From Bacteroidales bacterium (GTDB lineage: Bacteria > Bacteroidota > Bacteroidia > Bacteroidales > JAADJA01): a DNA stretch of 32,729 nucleotides. Location: positions 1 through 32,729 of the forward strand of contig JAFGBL010000120.1 of assembly GCA_016933115.1 (NCBI GenBank), given 5' to 3'. Position numbers and translations under genes: made by a program. The notes beneath the pieces are model-generated. The model saw only the letters and a list, made by a program, of their open reading frames with translations. It made no database searches and was not told where the DNA came from. The stretch's first letter is position 1; every line of letters starts with the position of its first letter. Shown piece by piece: positions 24,428-32,719 of the stretch.

Positions 24428-25225
24428 ATGTATTATGTGATCGTTGCATCGGATGGTACGGGCCGCACAGCCGAACAGGCATTGAATGCCGCTATTACGC
24501 AGTTTCAGGGAACCGAATTGGAGGTGATCATCAAACCGGGTGTTCGCAGCAAATTGCAGGTGCTGGAAGTTGTGGAAGAGGCATTGGAACGAAATGCATT
24601 TATTGTTCATACCCTTGTTTCCGATGAAATCCGGAGCATCATGCACGAAACTGCCCGAAAATTAAATGTAGAAACCATCGACCTCATGGGGCCGCTATTG
24701 ATGAGGTTGTCGCAGCAACTCGAAAATTCACCATCCGAAAAGCCTGGCCTTTTCCGGGAACTCAATGAGGACTATTTCCGGCGCATCGAGGCCATCGAAT
24801 ACACTTTCAGGCACGACGACGGGCAACGGCTGCACGAACTGGACAAGGCCGATATTATCATCATGGGCGTTTCCAGGACTTTTAAGACCCCACTGAGTAT
24901 TTACCTGGCCACAAAAGGCTGGCTGGTTGCCAATATTCCCATTGTGCTGGATATGCCGGCGCCGCAAGTTTTATCCGATATCGATCCTTCCAGGGTTTTT
25001 GGTTTGACAACCTATCCCAGCAGGCTCGTACAACTGAGGAAAGTCAGGCACGAACACCTGGGCGGTACGACCGGACACTACGCCGATTATTCCTATGTAA
25101 CCCGTGAAATCAGGTTTGCACATGCCATTTACCAGCAACATCCCAGGTGGGCCATCATCAATGTCACCAGCAAGGCCATCGAGGAGATCGCTTCTGAAAT
25201 CCTTTCCATCTACGGCAGACATTGA
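24428..25225 (+). CDS. Pyruvate, phosphate dikinase regulatory protein (PPDK/PEP synthase kinase-phosphorylase)
   Basis: 265 aa, the usual length for the DUF299/PPDK regulatory protein family. This bifunctional enzyme inactivates PPDK or PEP synthase by ADP-dependent phosphorylation of an active-site Thr and reactivates it by phosphate-dependent removal, setting flux between glycolysis and gluconeogenesis. Family marks: SDGTGRTAEQ (8-17), HTLVSDEIR (61-69), RIEAIEYTFRHDDG, the P-loop GVSRTFKTPLSIYLA (147-161), KGWLVANIPIVL and GLTTYPSRLVQLR. The P-loop has Phe at 152, where characterised members have Gly or Ser. Cytosolic. The target enzyme is not in the window. A TAATTTTG box (24412-24419) sits so close to the ATG that a transcript from it would be almost leaderless. 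Confidence 0.9.
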   Translation: MYYVIVASDGTGRTAEQALNAAITQFQGTELEVIIKPGVRSKLQVLEVVEEALERNAFIVHTLVSDEIRSIMHETARKLNVETIDLMGPLLMRLSQQLENSPSEKPGLFRELNEDYFRRIEAIEYTFRHDDGQRLHELDKADIIIMGVSRTFKTPLSIYLATKGWLVANIPIVLDMPAPQVLSDIDPSRVFGLTTYPSRLVQLRKVRHEHLGGTTGHYADYSYVTREIRFAHAIYQQHPRWAIINVTSKAIEEIASEILSIYGRH

Positions 25226-25312
25226 GGAACTGAAGCCAACAAAATGATTTCTGTTTCAAAAAGTAGTTTTGTGTAAAAAATTCGCTTTACTTTGGTGCTT
25301 TACTGATCGTGT

Positions 25313-26230
25313 ATGTTTCAATCCCATTTTGGAGAAATTGCAGCCTTGCTCACCGCCATGTTCTGGGCGGTAACCAGCCTTTCGTTCGAACAGGCAGGAA
25401 AGCGGATCGGCTCATTAACGGTGAACCTGATCCGGCTTTACATTGCATTTGGTATCTATACGGTTTATCTTTATTTCGTACGCGGAATCCCTTTTCCTTT
25501 GGATGCTACCAAAGAAGCCTGGCTCTGGCTTTCGCTCTCGGGCCTAGTTGGTTTTGCGATCGGCGACCTGCTGCTGTTCCAGGCTTTTGTAGTAGTCGGG
25601 GCAAGGATCTCCATGCTGATCATGGCTTTGGTTCCTCCCATAACAGCACTCACCGGCTGGTTGATCCTGGGCGAAACGCTTTCCCTTCAAAGTGTGATGG
25701 GAATGGTTCTGACCATCAGCGGAGTTTCTTTGGTAGTTCTCAAAAGGGGCGTTCCTGAGTTAAATTCAAAGGGGAAAAACAGGATCAAATTTTCATATCC
25801 TGCAGTGGGCATATTGCTTGCATTTGGGGGCGCCGTCGGGCAGGCAGTCGGACTGGTATTAAGCAAATTCGGGATGAAGGATTACAATGCCTTTGCCGCT
25901 TCACAAATCCGGGTTTTGGCAGGTTTGGTCGGGTTTACAATTATTTTCTTCATCATGCGCCGCTGGGGAAGGGTATGGAAAGGATTGAAAAACCGCAAGG
26001 GGATGCTGTTTACCGGACTTGGTTCGGTTTTCGGGCCTTTCCTGGGAGTTTCATTTTCCCTGCTCGCGGTCCAGCATACCGATACCGGTGTGGCGGCCAC
26101 CATCATGTCCATCGTGCCTATCCTGCTGATCCTACCTGCCGTTTTTCTGTTCAGGGAAAAAGTCAATATCAGGGAGATCATCGGATCATTTATTGCAGTC
26201 GGAGGTGTCGCATTGCTTTTCATGGAATAG
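25313..26230 (+). CDS. EamA/DMT-family transporter, second paralogue
   Basis: 305 aa, ten membrane helices in two EamA repeats. Typical stretches are AALLTAMFWAVTSLSFEQAGKR, LVGFAIGDLLLFQAFVVVGARISMLIMALVPP, GWLILGETLSLQSVMGMVLTISGV, then GLGSVFGPFLGVSFSLLAVQHTDTGVAATIMSIVPILLI and an EKVNIREIIGSFIAVGGVALLF end. A charged cytoplasmic loop (KSKGKNR) joins the repeats. The substrate is unknown. It is clearly diverged from the paralogue at 23376-24251, so not a recent duplicate. It lies 87 nt after the PPDK regulator; a TAGTTTTG box (25264-25271) in the gap could give it its own start. Confidence 0.88.
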   Translation: MFQSHFGEIAALLTAMFWAVTSLSFEQAGKRIGSLTVNLIRLYIAFGIYTVYLYFVRGIPFPLDATKEAWLWLSLSGLVGFAIGDLLLFQAFVVVGARISMLIMALVPPITALTGWLILGETLSLQSVMGMVLTISGVSLVVLKRGVPELNSKGKNRIKFSYPAVGILLAFGGAVGQAVGLVLSKFGMKDYNAFAASQIRVLAGLVGFTIIFFIMRRWGRVWKGLKNRKGMLFTGLGSVFGPFLGVSFSLLAVQHTDTGVAATIMSIVPILLILPAVFLFREKVNIREIIGSFIAVGGVALLFME

Positions 26231-26240
26231 TTATTTTTTG

Positions 26241-26248
26241 TAAATTTG
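26241..26248 (+). promoter_or_regulatory. Possible -7 box before the molbindin gene
   Basis: TAAATTTG matches TAnnTTTG and sits 26 nt before the ATG at 26275. The nearest TTG upstream (26213-26215) is 25 nt away, rather far, so co-transcription with the transporter is also possible (44-nt gap). Confidence 0.3.
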
Positions 26249-26274
26249 GTTTTTAAACTATAAAAATCAAAAAG

Positions 26275-26487
26275 ATGAAAGTCAGCGCTCGCAATCAACT
26301 CAAAGGCAAGGTAAAAAGCATACAGGACGGGATGGTCAACTCTGAAGTGGTCATTGAACTGGCTCCCGGTGTTGAGATCACCTCCATCATTACCAAAAGC
26401 TCGGCAGAAAGCCTGGGCATCAAAGCAGGAAAAGAAGTTTATGCTGTGATCAAGGCCTCCAATGTGATGATCGGGGTGGATCATTGA
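26275..26487 (+). CDS. Single-domain molybdate-binding protein (molbindin, Mop/TOBE domain)
   Basis: 70 aa: exactly one Mop domain. It begins MKVSARNQLKGKVKSIQDG and ends AGKEVYAVIKASNVMIGVD, the classical molbindin pattern, with the central EITSIITKSSAESLGI. Such proteins form hexamers that bind molybdate or tungstate at subunit interfaces and are thought to buffer oxyanions in the cytosol. No mod transport or Moco synthesis genes are present in the window, so it is an orphan here. It lies 44 nt after the EamA transporter on the same strand. Confidence 0.88.
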   Translation: MKVSARNQLKGKVKSIQDGMVNSEVVIELAPGVEITSIITKSSAESLGIKAGKEVYAVIKASNVMIGVDH

Positions 26488-26753
26488 AGGGAATAATAAT
26501 TCGTGTTTAAGAATTTTATCAGCTGATTATTAAGGTGCATTGTTGGGACTTTTCTACTGAAGTGGATAATTTTTTAAAATTCACCTTATTTAACTTTGAA
26601 GCCTATCTTACCTGAGAGCCATAAATGATCGGTGCCCCGGTTCGCTAGTATAAAAAGTCGTTAGCCTATCTAAAACCAAATTCAGGTAACCAAAATTCAA
26701 CAATTGCGGTTAAAGGGTATTGAACCAATCGTTAATAAAAGGGTTTAGCTTGT

Positions 26754-28361
26754 ATGCATTTCAGGTCTCGGAGAGTTTTATTCGTAATTATAGTTTTTTT
26801 CCTATTGGTTGCAGGATGCAAAAAGGAGCGCCCTTCTCCATCGTGGAATGTGGATCTGCTAACTCCGCTTTTTACCGATACGGTAACCATTACGGACGTT
26901 TTGAGCGATACATTGATTTCAATCAATCCCGACCATTCGGTTTCATTTGTTTTTGATGAGAAACTTTACGACCTTGTTGTCGATTCGCTGGTGAAACTTC
27001 CGGATACACTTTTTAACTGGCTGTTCAGCTTGTCTGCACTACCCAATCCGATAACCTTGCAACCCGGTGATACGATATTCGAGGAGGTTTTCGAATGGCC
27101 GCTGGATTTCGATTCCTTTTACCTTGACGGTGTGGAACTGGAAAATGTATTGATCCGGTCGGGTAATATAAAATTCGAAGTGTTGAATCAGTCTGAAACC
27201 AGCTTACTCAGTGTGTTTGGCATCATTTCCGCGGTTCGGAATGAATCTGATACTTTCAGGATATCAGAAAAAATTCCCGCCTATGCTTTTGCTGACAAAA
27301 CCTATGATGTGTCGGCCTATAACCTGGATTTGACCGGTGAAGACGGTTTGGAATATAATGTATTGCAATATTACCTGGCCATGATCGTACATCCGGATGA
27401 GCCGGGAAGCATTCAGATTAACCCGGAGGATACTTTTGCCATCAACATTCATTTTTCTGACATCGTGATCGACTACGCCAAAGGCTATTTCGGCCAGAAC
27501 AATTTTAATTTCGGGCCTGAGAATTTCGAAGTCGACTTTTTCTCCGACCTGAATGCCGGTGCTTTTTCGGTGGAAAATGCCAGCATCAACCTGAGGATTG
27601 AAAACAACTATGGAGTGGAGGGATATTATAGGATCAGTGAATTGAAAGCTAAAAACAGTGAAACCGGGGATGAAGTTCCATTGCAAGGCATCATGATCGA
27701 CTCCAATCTGTTTATCGACAGGGCAATGCAGGAAGGCAACGGGTTAAACATCATTTATCCCAATATCCAATCCTATGATTTCTCCAATTCAAATTTCCCT
27801 GATATGATCAGCATTTTGCCCGATTTATTCACCTATAAAATTGAAGTCGACATGAATGTGCTGGGCGACAGCACCAACCACGATAATTTTTTCTATTACG
27901 ATTCACCCATTAGTGTTTTCATGGATGCGGAAGTCAATCAGGGCGTGATGATACAGGATATGTTCGTTGAAAATACCATGGAATGGAACGGCAGCGGCGT
28001 TAGTTTTGACAATGTGGGCGAAGGGCAGATCGTGATCCTGTTTAAAAACGGTTTCCCTTTCTCCTTCGATGTGAACATGTACCTTGAAGATGAAAATCAT
28101 GAAGTGCTGGATACATTGGTTTATAACGGTTTTGTCGAAGGAGGCTTGTTGGATGAAAACAACCGGGTGATCGAACCCACGGATTCGAGGATTACAGTCG
28201 GGCTTGATGACCGGCTGCGCCAATCCATTGTCGATGCCCGGTTCAACAACTACGAATTACTCATCAATTCTGCCGAAAGCAAGCATGTCAGGATCTATTC
28301 CGATGATATCCTTCAAATGAAAGTAATCGGTGATTTTACGCTTTTGGTCGAACAGGATTAA
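26754..28361 (+). CDS. Bacteroidota lipoprotein paired with a DUF5723 protein
   Basis: 535 aa. A signal peptide with lipobox (LLVAGC, C22, followed by KK) predicts a lipoprotein; C-K-K, not an acidic surface-export signal, favours the inner leaflet of the outer membrane. The mature part is acidic, rich in Asp, Asn, Phe and Ser, with repeated beta-strand patterns (DTVTITDVLSDTLISIN, SFDVNMYLEDENHEVLDTL). I recognise no enzyme family; the beginning PSWNVDLLTPLFTDTVTI is common to a Bacteroidota lipoprotein group. The next gene starts 14 nt later and encodes an outer-membrane barrel, so the two probably form a complex at the outer membrane. The preceding 266 nt (26488-26753) hold no gene that I can see. 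Confidence 0.75.
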   Translation: MHFRSRRVLFVIIVFFLLVAGCKKERPSPSWNVDLLTPLFTDTVTITDVLSDTLISINPDHSVSFVFDEKLYDLVVDSLVKLPDTLFNWLFSLSALPNPITLQPGDTIFEEVFEWPLDFDSFYLDGVELENVLIRSGNIKFEVLNQSETSLLSVFGIISAVRNESDTFRISEKIPAYAFADKTYDVSAYNLDLTGEDGLEYNVLQYYLAMIVHPDEPGSIQINPEDTFAINIHFSDIVIDYAKGYFGQNNFNFGPENFEVDFFSDLNAGAFSVENASINLRIENNYGVEGYYRISELKAKNSETGDEVPLQGIMIDSNLFIDRAMQEGNGLNIIYPNIQSYDFSNSNFPDMISILPDLFTYKIEVDMNVLGDSTNHDNFFYYDSPISVFMDAEVNQGVMIQDMFVENTMEWNGSGVSFDNVGEGQIVILFKNGFPFSFDVNMYLEDENHEVLDTLVYNGFVEGGLLDENNRVIEPTDSRITVGLDDRLRQSIVDARFNNYELLINSAESKHVRIYSDDILQMKVIGDFTLLVEQD

Positions 28362-28375
28362 ATTTTAGAAAAAAC

Positions 28376-29641
28376 GTGAATAAACTGGCCTGTATATTAT
28401 TATTTACGATCCTGGTGAAATTTTCAGCGGGACAGACGGGATTTTCAAATCCTTATTTCCCTTCCGAACCGAAAGGCCCGGGAGAATGGAAATTGCAGTT
28501 GTCGGGATATGCCAGCCAGGAATCCAATTCAAATTCCCTGGATAACCAGTTTTTCAATACCATCAACCGGTCAGGGTTCATTGAAAAAGATGTGATTGAA
28601 ACACAAATCGACCATATTTCTGATAAAGCTTTGTCAGGCCAAATTTCAAACCTGGGTGCTGGAATATTTATCAACTCTGCAAAAAAACCGGGAAAGATAT
28701 ATTATTACGCCGGCTTTGACCATGATCATTACCTTGACACCTATATCGACAAGGATTTGGTGCAGCTGCTACTGTTGGGCAACAAGCCATTTGCTGGCCA
28801 AACACTTGAAATGCCGGCGACAAAATATTACAATATCTATTTCAACCAGGTAAAAGGTGGGGTCGGTTTTGGTTTCGGCAATGATGATGCAAGGCATGAC
28901 CTGCTGGTCAAAGTGGGCATCAACAGCGGGCAGAATTATGATTATGTCGAATTGAACAACTCATCCGTTTATACCCATCCTGAGGGGGATTTTCTGGATA
29001 TCACGGCCAATGTCATCAATCAGGCCTCCGATACGGTGTGGGCGACGGTTTTTGACATCAACGGAATGGGTGTGTCAACTGACATTTCTTATTCGTTTTT
29101 GAAAAAAGAAAATTTTTATCTGAATTTTTCGACCCGGAATCTTGGACTGATTTTTTGGAATGGGAATACTTTTTCGGGAGAAATTGATACCACTTTCCGG
29201 TTCGAAGGTTTGAGCAATGATTCCCTGAATTCACAAAACCTGCCTGGTGACTATTCATATAACAGCCTGCGGAGGCTATTGTTTAAAAACCCTGACAATG
29301 CAACTTTTTCAGAAATACTGCCCTGGAGCCTCAATCTTTCGGTGGGAAAATTCCTGGGAGGGCGAAAGTTTTACATTGGTTTTTCCGGGAATTTTTACCC
29401 CACACTGCAAGCCAACTATTTAATGGAAATTTTTGCCACCTGGAATATTCAAGAAAAGGTATACCTCACTCCTTTGGTGAAGTTCGGAAGTTACGGAAAA
29501 CTCAATTTCGGAATGGCTGCCGGAGTCAGGTTTGCAGATCGATTCAGGATCGAACTCGGCTCGGCATACCTGAACAGCATGCTGGATGAGCACGGCCTGC
29601 TGGGCAATGGCGGATTTATCCGGCTGGTTTACACCCATTAA
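28376..29641 (+). CDS. DUF5723-family outer-membrane beta-barrel protein
   Basis: 421 aa with a GTG start at 28376; a Sec signal peptide (1-19, ending FSAG-Q) follows. The rest alternates hydrophobic and polar residues in beta-strands (GIFINSAKKPGKIYYYAGF, GVGFGFGND, DISYSFLKKENFYLNFSTRNLGLIFW, KFYIGFSGNFYP, NFGMAAGVRFADRFRIELGSAYL). The end resembles PorV/PorP-type barrels. DUF5723 proteins are predicted outer-membrane barrels of unknown role. It follows the lipoprotein gene by 14 nt. Its TAA overlaps the TAA of the convergent DUF6973 gene: the four bases TTAA at 29638-29641 contain both stop codons. Confidence 0.75.
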   Translation: MNKLACILLFTILVKFSAGQTGFSNPYFPSEPKGPGEWKLQLSGYASQESNSNSLDNQFFNTINRSGFIEKDVIETQIDHISDKALSGQISNLGAGIFINSAKKPGKIYYYAGFDHDHYLDTYIDKDLVQLLLLGNKPFAGQTLEMPATKYYNIYFNQVKGGVGFGFGNDDARHDLLVKVGINSGQNYDYVELNNSSVYTHPEGDFLDITANVINQASDTVWATVFDINGMGVSTDISYSFLKKENFYLNFSTRNLGLIFWNGNTFSGEIDTTFRFEGLSNDSLNSQNLPGDYSYNSLRRLLFKNPDNATFSEILPWSLNLSVGKFLGGRKFYIGFSGNFYPTLQANYLMEIFATWNIQEKVYLTPLVKFGSYGKLNFGMAAGVRFADRFRIELGSAYLNSMLDEHGLLGNGGFIRLVYTH

Positions 29642-30303
29642 TCATTCGATGCTTTGTAATCGGACGGCACCAGGCACTTGTTGTTTTCCCACCTGCCTTT
29701 AAGACTATCATCCGGAATGATCCTGTCATCACAATCCAGAAAATTACCATTTGAATCCGTTTTGATAATTCTGGCTTTTCCCGAAAGGATGGATTCAATA
29801 ACAATTTCTTCAATCTCAATCGTTCCTGCCTCTTTATTTTCCGACCCCAAGCCGATCCCCAGTTCATTGTTCCACAGGTCCATTTCAGAAGCTACCTGAT
29901 CATGGCTTGTAGGTTCGCCTTTCTTTTTCTTCTTTTTAAAGGTGATGTAATTCCCTTTTTCGTGGGCAATTCCCAACCATTTGGATTTTCGCCGGTCGAT
30001 CTCCTGGGTGAGCAGTGCCAACCACAGGGTGTGCTTGTAGGCATCCAGTTGGCCTCCTGAGATGTTTTGATCGAGAGTGCCGGCGAATTTGATGCTGTCG
30101 GTCAGTTGGAGGGTATGTTTGGTGATATGGAATGATTTCTTCGCCACAAACGGATGAAAAACAACCCACCATTTTTCCGGTCGGCTAAGTCCCTTGAATC
30201 GTGGTTTTAGGTTTATTTGCTGTGCAGTACCGCTTGAGCAAAACATAATCATTAGGATTGTAACCAGGAAAATAGATTTAGCGTATTTCGAAATATTAAA
30301 CAT
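29638..30303 (-). CDS. Exported DUF6973-like protein
   Basis: 221 aa from the ATG at 30303; an in-frame TTG at 30324 is less likely. Residues 1-28 are a Sec signal peptide (FLVTILMIMFCSSGTAQ-Q). The centre has GGQLDAYKHTLWLALLTQEI, then IAHEKGNY and MDLWNNELGIGLG. The D-A-x-x-H-x-x-W-x-A-L pattern followed by a H-E and a D-L-x-N-N is the signature of DUF6973, found in toxin-like and exported proteins and proposed to be a small metal-dependent hydrolase. Biochemistry is unknown. A run of lysines (KKKKKK) separates the two motif blocks. No immunity gene or secretion partner is adjacent. It converges on the DUF5723 gene with overlapping stops. Confidence 0.65.
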   Translation of the reverse strand: MFNISKYAKSIFLVTILMIMFCSSGTAQQINLKPRFKGLSRPEKWWVVFHPFVAKKSFHITKHTLQLTDSIKFAGTLDQNISGGQLDAYKHTLWLALLTQEIDRRKSKWLGIAHEKGNYITFKKKKKKGEPTSHDQVASEMDLWNNELGIGLGSENKEAGTIEIEEIVIESILSGKARIIKTDSNGNFLDCDDRIIPDDSLKGRWENNKCLVPSDYKASND

Positions 30304-30348
30304 AGAAAATTTAAAGGTAACCAAAAATATAAAATACCTTTTGTTAAG

Positions 30349-30381
30349 TTTGAATCGTAGGATTTAATTTCATTACATTTG
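30349..30381 (+). promoter_or_regulatory. Bacteroidota-type promoter of the aminotransferase gene
   Basis: TTTG at 30349-30352 and TACATTTG at 30374-30381 with a 21-nt spacer, both matching consensus. The start near 30388 leaves about 16 nt before the ATG at 30404. Confidence 0.6.
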
Positions 30382-30403
30382 TTGCCCATTTAAAATTTTA
30401 AAC

Positions 30404-31606
30404 ATGAGTGCTTTATCTGAGAGGATTAAGAATATTTCGGAATCAGCAACCCTGGAAATGACACGGAAAAGCCGTGAGCTGAAATCGCAGGGAAAAAATG
30501 TGATCAACCTGAGCATCGGCGAACCTGATTTCAACACCCCGGAAAATATCAAGGATGCAGCCAAAGAAGCCATTAATGCAAATCAAACCCATTACACACC
30601 TGTTTCGGGTATTTTGGAGTTGAGGAAAGCCATTGCTGAAAAATTGAAAAATGACAACCAGCTGGATTTTACCTACCAGCAGGTCGTAGTTTCGAACGGG
30701 GCCAAGCAATCCATTGCCAATGCCTTGTTGTGCCTGGTAAATCCTGGAGATGAAGTGATCGTTCCGGCTCCTTTCTGGGTGTCGTATCCCGAAATGGTTA
30801 AACTGGCAGAGGGGAAATTTGTTGAGATCAAAAGTACCATTAAAACCGAGTTTAAAATAACACCCGACCAATTGGAAGCCGCCATTACGCCCAAAACCAA
30901 AATTTTCATGATCAATTCGCCTAATAATCCGTCAGGAACGGTTTATAACAGGGAAGACCTGGAAGGTTTGGCCAAAGTTCTTGAAAAACACAAACATGTT
31001 TATATTATCTCGGATGAGATTTACGAATATATCAACTACTCCGGTAAGCACGAAAGCATTGCGCAATTCCCTGGAATTAAGGACAGGGTAATTGTTGTAA
31101 ACGGTGTTTCCAAAGGATTTGCAATGACCGGCTGGAGGATCGGCTACATGGCTGCACCCCTTGATATTGCGCAGGCATGCGATACCTTGCAGGGGCAAAT
31201 TACTTCCGGTGCTTCTTCCATTTCTCAATTGGCTTCGTTAAGGGCTGTGAGAACCGTCCCGGCTACCTCGAAAGAATTGAATGAAATGATCGCGAAATTC
31301 AAGGAAAGGAGGGACCTGGTGCTGGAGAAGCTTAAAAGTATTCCGGGAATCCTGCCCAATAACCCGGATGGAGCATTTTACGTATTTCCAAATGTTTCGC
31401 ATTATTTCGGAAAATCCAACGATACCGAAACTATTCGCAATGATGTGGATTTTTGTTTTTACCTGCTGGATAAAGCCCTTGTAGCGCTGGTTCCCGGTTC
31501 GGCATTCGGTAATCCCAATTGTGTGAGGATTTCATATGCAACATCCAACGAAAACCTGGAGGAGGCTTTGAACAGGATGAAAAAAGCCCTTGCCGACTTG
31601 TCTTGA
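30404..31606 (+). CDS. aspB: PLP-dependent aminotransferase class I, aspartate aminotransferase type
   Basis: 400 aa, full length for the fold-type I, subgroup I-gamma aspartate aminotransferases. PLP site: K237 in VSKGFAMTGWRIGY forms the Schiff base; D204 (ISDEIYE) pairs with the pyridine nitrogen; N175 in NSPNNPSGTV and Y207 contact the ring and phosphate. INLSIGEPDFNTP (34-46) and THYTPVSGILELRKAI (62-77) are typical substrate-side segments, and NCVRISYATS near the end carries the Arg that binds the substrate carboxylate. It transfers the amino group between aspartate and 2-oxoglutarate; related members use aromatic or other amino acids, so the substrate is not fully certain. It has its own promoter; no biosynthetic operon is visible. 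Confidence 0.9.
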   Translation: MSALSERIKNISESATLEMTRKSRELKSQGKNVINLSIGEPDFNTPENIKDAAKEAINANQTHYTPVSGILELRKAIAEKLKNDNQLDFTYQQVVVSNGAKQSIANALLCLVNPGDEVIVPAPFWVSYPEMVKLAEGKFVEIKSTIKTEFKITPDQLEAAITPKTKIFMINSPNNPSGTVYNREDLEGLAKVLEKHKHVYIISDEIYEYINYSGKHESIAQFPGIKDRVIVVNGVSKGFAMTGWRIGYMAAPLDIAQACDTLQGQITSGASSISQLASLRAVRTVPATSKELNEMIAKFKERRDLVLEKLKSIPGILPNNPDGAFYVFPNVSHYFGKSNDTETIRNDVDFCFYLLDKALVALVPGSAFGNPNCVRISYATSNENLEEALNRMKKALADLS

Positions 31607-31649
31607 TCTCACTTGGGGAATGAAGTTAAAAGGTAATCGTTTCACTGAA

Positions 31650-31680
31650 TTGTAACTTATGTTTTAAATAGCTATTTTTG
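31650..31680 (+). promoter_or_regulatory. Bacteroidota-type promoter of the heptose kinase gene
   Basis: TTG at 31650-31652 and TATTTTTG at 31673-31680 with a 20-nt spacer. The start near 31687 lies about 19 nt before the GTG start at 31706. Confidence 0.55.
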
Positions 31681-31705
31681 CCCGGTCGAACCGAATTGCC
31701 GTCAA

Positions 31706-32719
31706 GTGGAGAATACCGATTACATAAAACTTTTTGATTCGTTCAGCAATTGCAACGTACTTATTGTGGGTGATGTGATGGTAGATTCATACCTGTGGGG
31801 AAAAGTAGACCGGATTTCCCCGGAAGCACCTGTTCCCATCGTCAGGGTTAAAAAGCGCGAAAACCGCCTGGGAGGGGCAGCCAATGTGGCGCTAAATATC
31901 AAAGCCCTGGGAGCAAATCCTATTTTGTGTTCGGTAATTGGAAAGGATCAGAAAGGGGAAGAGTTCCTGGGATTGATGAAGGCAGAGCATATGCAAATAA
32001 AGGGTATTCTTCAAAGCGACCGCCGGATCACAACAACCAAATTCAGGGTGATCGGAAATAAATCACAATTGCTCCGCGTGGATGAAGAAACGGATATCCT
32101 GCTCAATGACAATGATCGAATTGAGCTGCTATCTCACTTTGAAAATATTTTGGAGCAAACCCGAATTGATGTGATCATCTTCCAGGATTATGACAAAGGG
32201 GTAATTTCCGAACCCCTGATTGAGCATATTGTTCTCGTAGCAAAAAAGAAGGGTATTCCGGTAACCGTTGATCCAAAAAAGAGAAATTTCAGTTTTTACC
32301 GGAATGTAACACTTTTTAAACCCAATCTGAAAGAGCTGAAAGAAGGCCTTAAACTGGATTTTGATCCGGGAGACCATAATAAGTTGTTAGAAGCTGTGGC
32401 GGAGCTCAGGCATCATATCAAACCGGAAATAATGCTTATAACCCTTTCCGAAGATGGAGTTTTAGTGGCTTATCAAAAGGACGGGATAAAAAAGGAAAAG
32501 ATCATTCCCACGCATGTACGTTCCATATCGGATGTTTCAGGGGCAGGGGATACGGTCATCAGTGTTGCATCGCTTTGCCTGGCCCGGAAAGTTGACCCCG
32601 TTTCGATGGCGTACCTTGCAAATTTGGCCGGCGGATTGGTTTGCGAGAAAGTTGGAGTTGTTCCGGTGGATAAAAAACAATTGTTGAATGAAGCATCGGA
32701 ATTGCAACAAAATGATTAG
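31706..32719 (+). CDS. rfaE1: D-glycero-beta-D-manno-heptose-7-phosphate kinase (RfaE domain I)
   Basis: 337 aa with a GTG start. A PfkB/ribokinase-family kinase of the size of HldE's first domain; the nucleotidyltransferase domain is absent, so it is the split (HldA-like) form. Marks: LIVGDVMVDSYLWGKVDRIS (substrate lid), RLGGAANVALNIKALGA (54-70; GG of the sugar site), FQDYDKGVI, DPKKRNFSFYRN, FKPNLKEL and the catalytic loop SDVSGAGDTV with G279-A-G-D282 (anion hole and base). It phosphorylates heptose 7-phosphate at O1, a step of ADP-heptose synthesis for the LPS core. The partner nucleotidyltransferase (rfaE2) may lie beyond the window. It starts 99 nt after aspB and has its own promoter. 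Confidence 0.9.
   Translation: MENTDYIKLFDSFSNCNVLIVGDVMVDSYLWGKVDRISPEAPVPIVRVKKRENRLGGAANVALNIKALGANPILCSVIGKDQKGEEFLGLMKAEHMQIKGILQSDRRITTTKFRVIGNKSQLLRVDEETDILLNDNDRIELLSHFENILEQTRIDVIIFQDYDKGVISEPLIEHIVLVAKKKGIPVTVDPKKRNFSFYRNVTLFKPNLKELKEGLKLDFDPGDHNKLLEAVAELRHHIKPEIMLITLSEDGVLVAYQKDGIKKEKIIPTHVRSISDVSGAGDTVISVASLCLARKVDPVSMAYLANLAGGLVCEKVGVVPVDKKQLLNEASELQQND

Noticed and set aside
26488-26753. Possible tRNA or small RNA (GGTTCG stretch near 26637)
   Set aside because: No cloverleaf arms or acceptor stem can be found around it; only a weak AT-rich inverted repeat near 26560-26585.
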